Below, one piece after another: positions 29,974-30,569 of a stretch of DNA of 30,569 nucleotides. The first letter of the stretch is position 1; each line of letters starts with the position of its first letter. The stretch comes from a virus. The position numbers and the translations under genes are program-made. The notes under the pieces were generated by a model. It saw only the letters and a list, made by a program, of their open reading frames with translations, had not been told where the DNA came from and ran no database searches. The DNA is taken from positions 1 to 30,569 of IMG/VR virus record IMGVR_UViG_3300030943_000127; one strand, written 5' to 3'.

Positions 29974-30569
29974 ATGTGTCAATTTTTTAGCTTTGTAGGT
30001 GATGGATACGGAAACTATCTGTATTCTGATTGGAACGTCAGGAAAAACAACCTTGACGAAAACACGGATAGCCATACATGGATATTAACCAGTAACAAGG
30101 TACCGGCTGATAAACAGGATCGTTGGTCAAAGTATGAATATAATCCTTTGACTAAGGATTTTGTAATCGATCAACCGGTTGAAGGACATGAACACAATGA
30201 CGCTGAATCATGGGTGAATAGGCTTGATTTTAAGACCATTGTGCCGACACTGATAATTAAACCGATTAAAAAACCATTAACGAAAAAAGTAAAGTTTGGT
30301 GATTCTGATATAGAAAATCTTAAAAACTGGGCTTCCGCGAGGGCTTCCGTGGTGGCTTCCGTGGGGGATTCCGCGAGGGCTTCCGTGGGGGAAGCCGTGA
30401 GGGAATCCGTGTGGGCTTCCGTGGTGGCTTCCGTGGGGGATTCCGTGAGGGATTCCGTGTGGGAAGCCGTGAGGGAATCCGTGTGGGCTTCCGTGGTGGC
30501 TTCCGTGGGGGATTCCGTGAGGGAAGCCGTGTGGGAAGACGTGAGGGAATCCGTGTGGGCTTCCGTGGT
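29974..30569 (+). CDS. 5' part of VxxS tetrapeptide-repeat protein gene
   Basis: ATG 29974 has AGGGGG at 29962-29967. The first 118 residues are non-repetitive ([20 protein letters not shown], then [20 protein letters not shown]), a head I recall from other phage proteins with such repeats. From residue 119 (30328) tandem V-x-x-S tetrapeptides run to the window end. The gene continues at base 1; collapsing the shared 27 bp gives 298 residues in frame. Function unknown; the head-repeat-tail organisation suggests a modular protein with variable middle. Confidence 0.85.
   Translation, partial: MCQFFSFVGDGYGNYLYSDWNVRKNNLDENTDSHTWILTSNKVPADKQDRWSKYEYNPLTKDFVIDQPVEGHEHNDAESWVNRLDFKTIVPTLIIKPIKKPLTKKVKFGDSDIENLKNWASARASVVASVGDSARASVGEAVRESVWASVVASVGDSVRDSVWEAVRESVWASVVASVGDSVREAVWEDVRESVWASV
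30328..30569 (+). repeat. 12-bp tandem coding repeat (right portion)
   Basis: The same GTG-NGG-GMN-KCC unit as at 1-163. 30399-30524 equals 1-126 base for base, and the last 27 bases equal the first 27. The first units have GCG instead of GTG at some positions (A for V), so the array drifts from left to right. Confidence 0.9.

Overview
The window looks like an essentially complete, probably circular genome (about 30.5 kb) of a short-tailed, podovirus-like dsDNA phage. Every credible gene is on the + strand and most are tightly packed with ATGA-type overlaps. The terminase, portal, scaffold, capsid and adaptor order, the lack of a tape-measure, sheath or tail-tube set, and several Ala/Gly-rich internal-virion-type proteins point to a podovirus. 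The lysis region includes spanin-like genes, so the host is probably Gram-negative. Promoters match a sigma70-type consensus and Shine-Dalgarno sites are strong. I cannot name the host. I recognise no integrase, DNA polymerase or helicase.

The last 27 bases equal the first 27, and bases 1-126 equal 30399-30524. The break falls inside a tandem 12-bp repeat in one gene (29974-end, continuing at 1-328). Collapsing the 27-bp overlap restores one open frame of 298 residues, so the linear ends look like an assembly break in a repeat.

Layout: (1) 1-2376, end of the VxxS-repeat gene and a run of small, often Cys-rich, genes. (2) 2369-3106, a promoter/operator region, a putative regulator and a ribbon-helix-helix protein. 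(3) 3103-9233, a winged-helix protein in the small-terminase position, large terminase, portal, scaffold, major capsid protein and a strong terminator. (4) 9278-20274, adaptor with an inserted domain, a 1539-residue propeller-type tail protein, three virion or ejection proteins (one with a C-terminal S74 chaperone) and a tail-collar protein. (5) 20285-22299, lysis: XhlA-like protein, M15 endolysin, two-TM holin and two spanin-like genes in overlapping frames, closed by a terminator. (6) 22329-25394, a promoter with an embedded palindromic operator, then recombination genes (Rad52/Sak-like annealing protein, DUF1351, SSB). (7) 25407-28819, small genes, a promoter with a compact structured RNA and terminator, a DUF4373-type replication initiator with helically phased iterons inside its gene, a zinc-ribbon protein, a NinG-like nuclease and a MazG-like protein. 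(8) 28815-end, a separate promoter driving a DUF6948-like gene, a Gly-X repeat gene, a tRNA-like RNA element and the VxxS-repeat gene.

The most interesting regions are the intragenic origin candidate (27085-27167), the structured RNA at about 26117-26236, the double-frame spanin locus (21770-22202), the repeat-protein cassette with a tRNA-like element (28815 to the end and on to 328), and the operator palindromes at 22337 and 2394.
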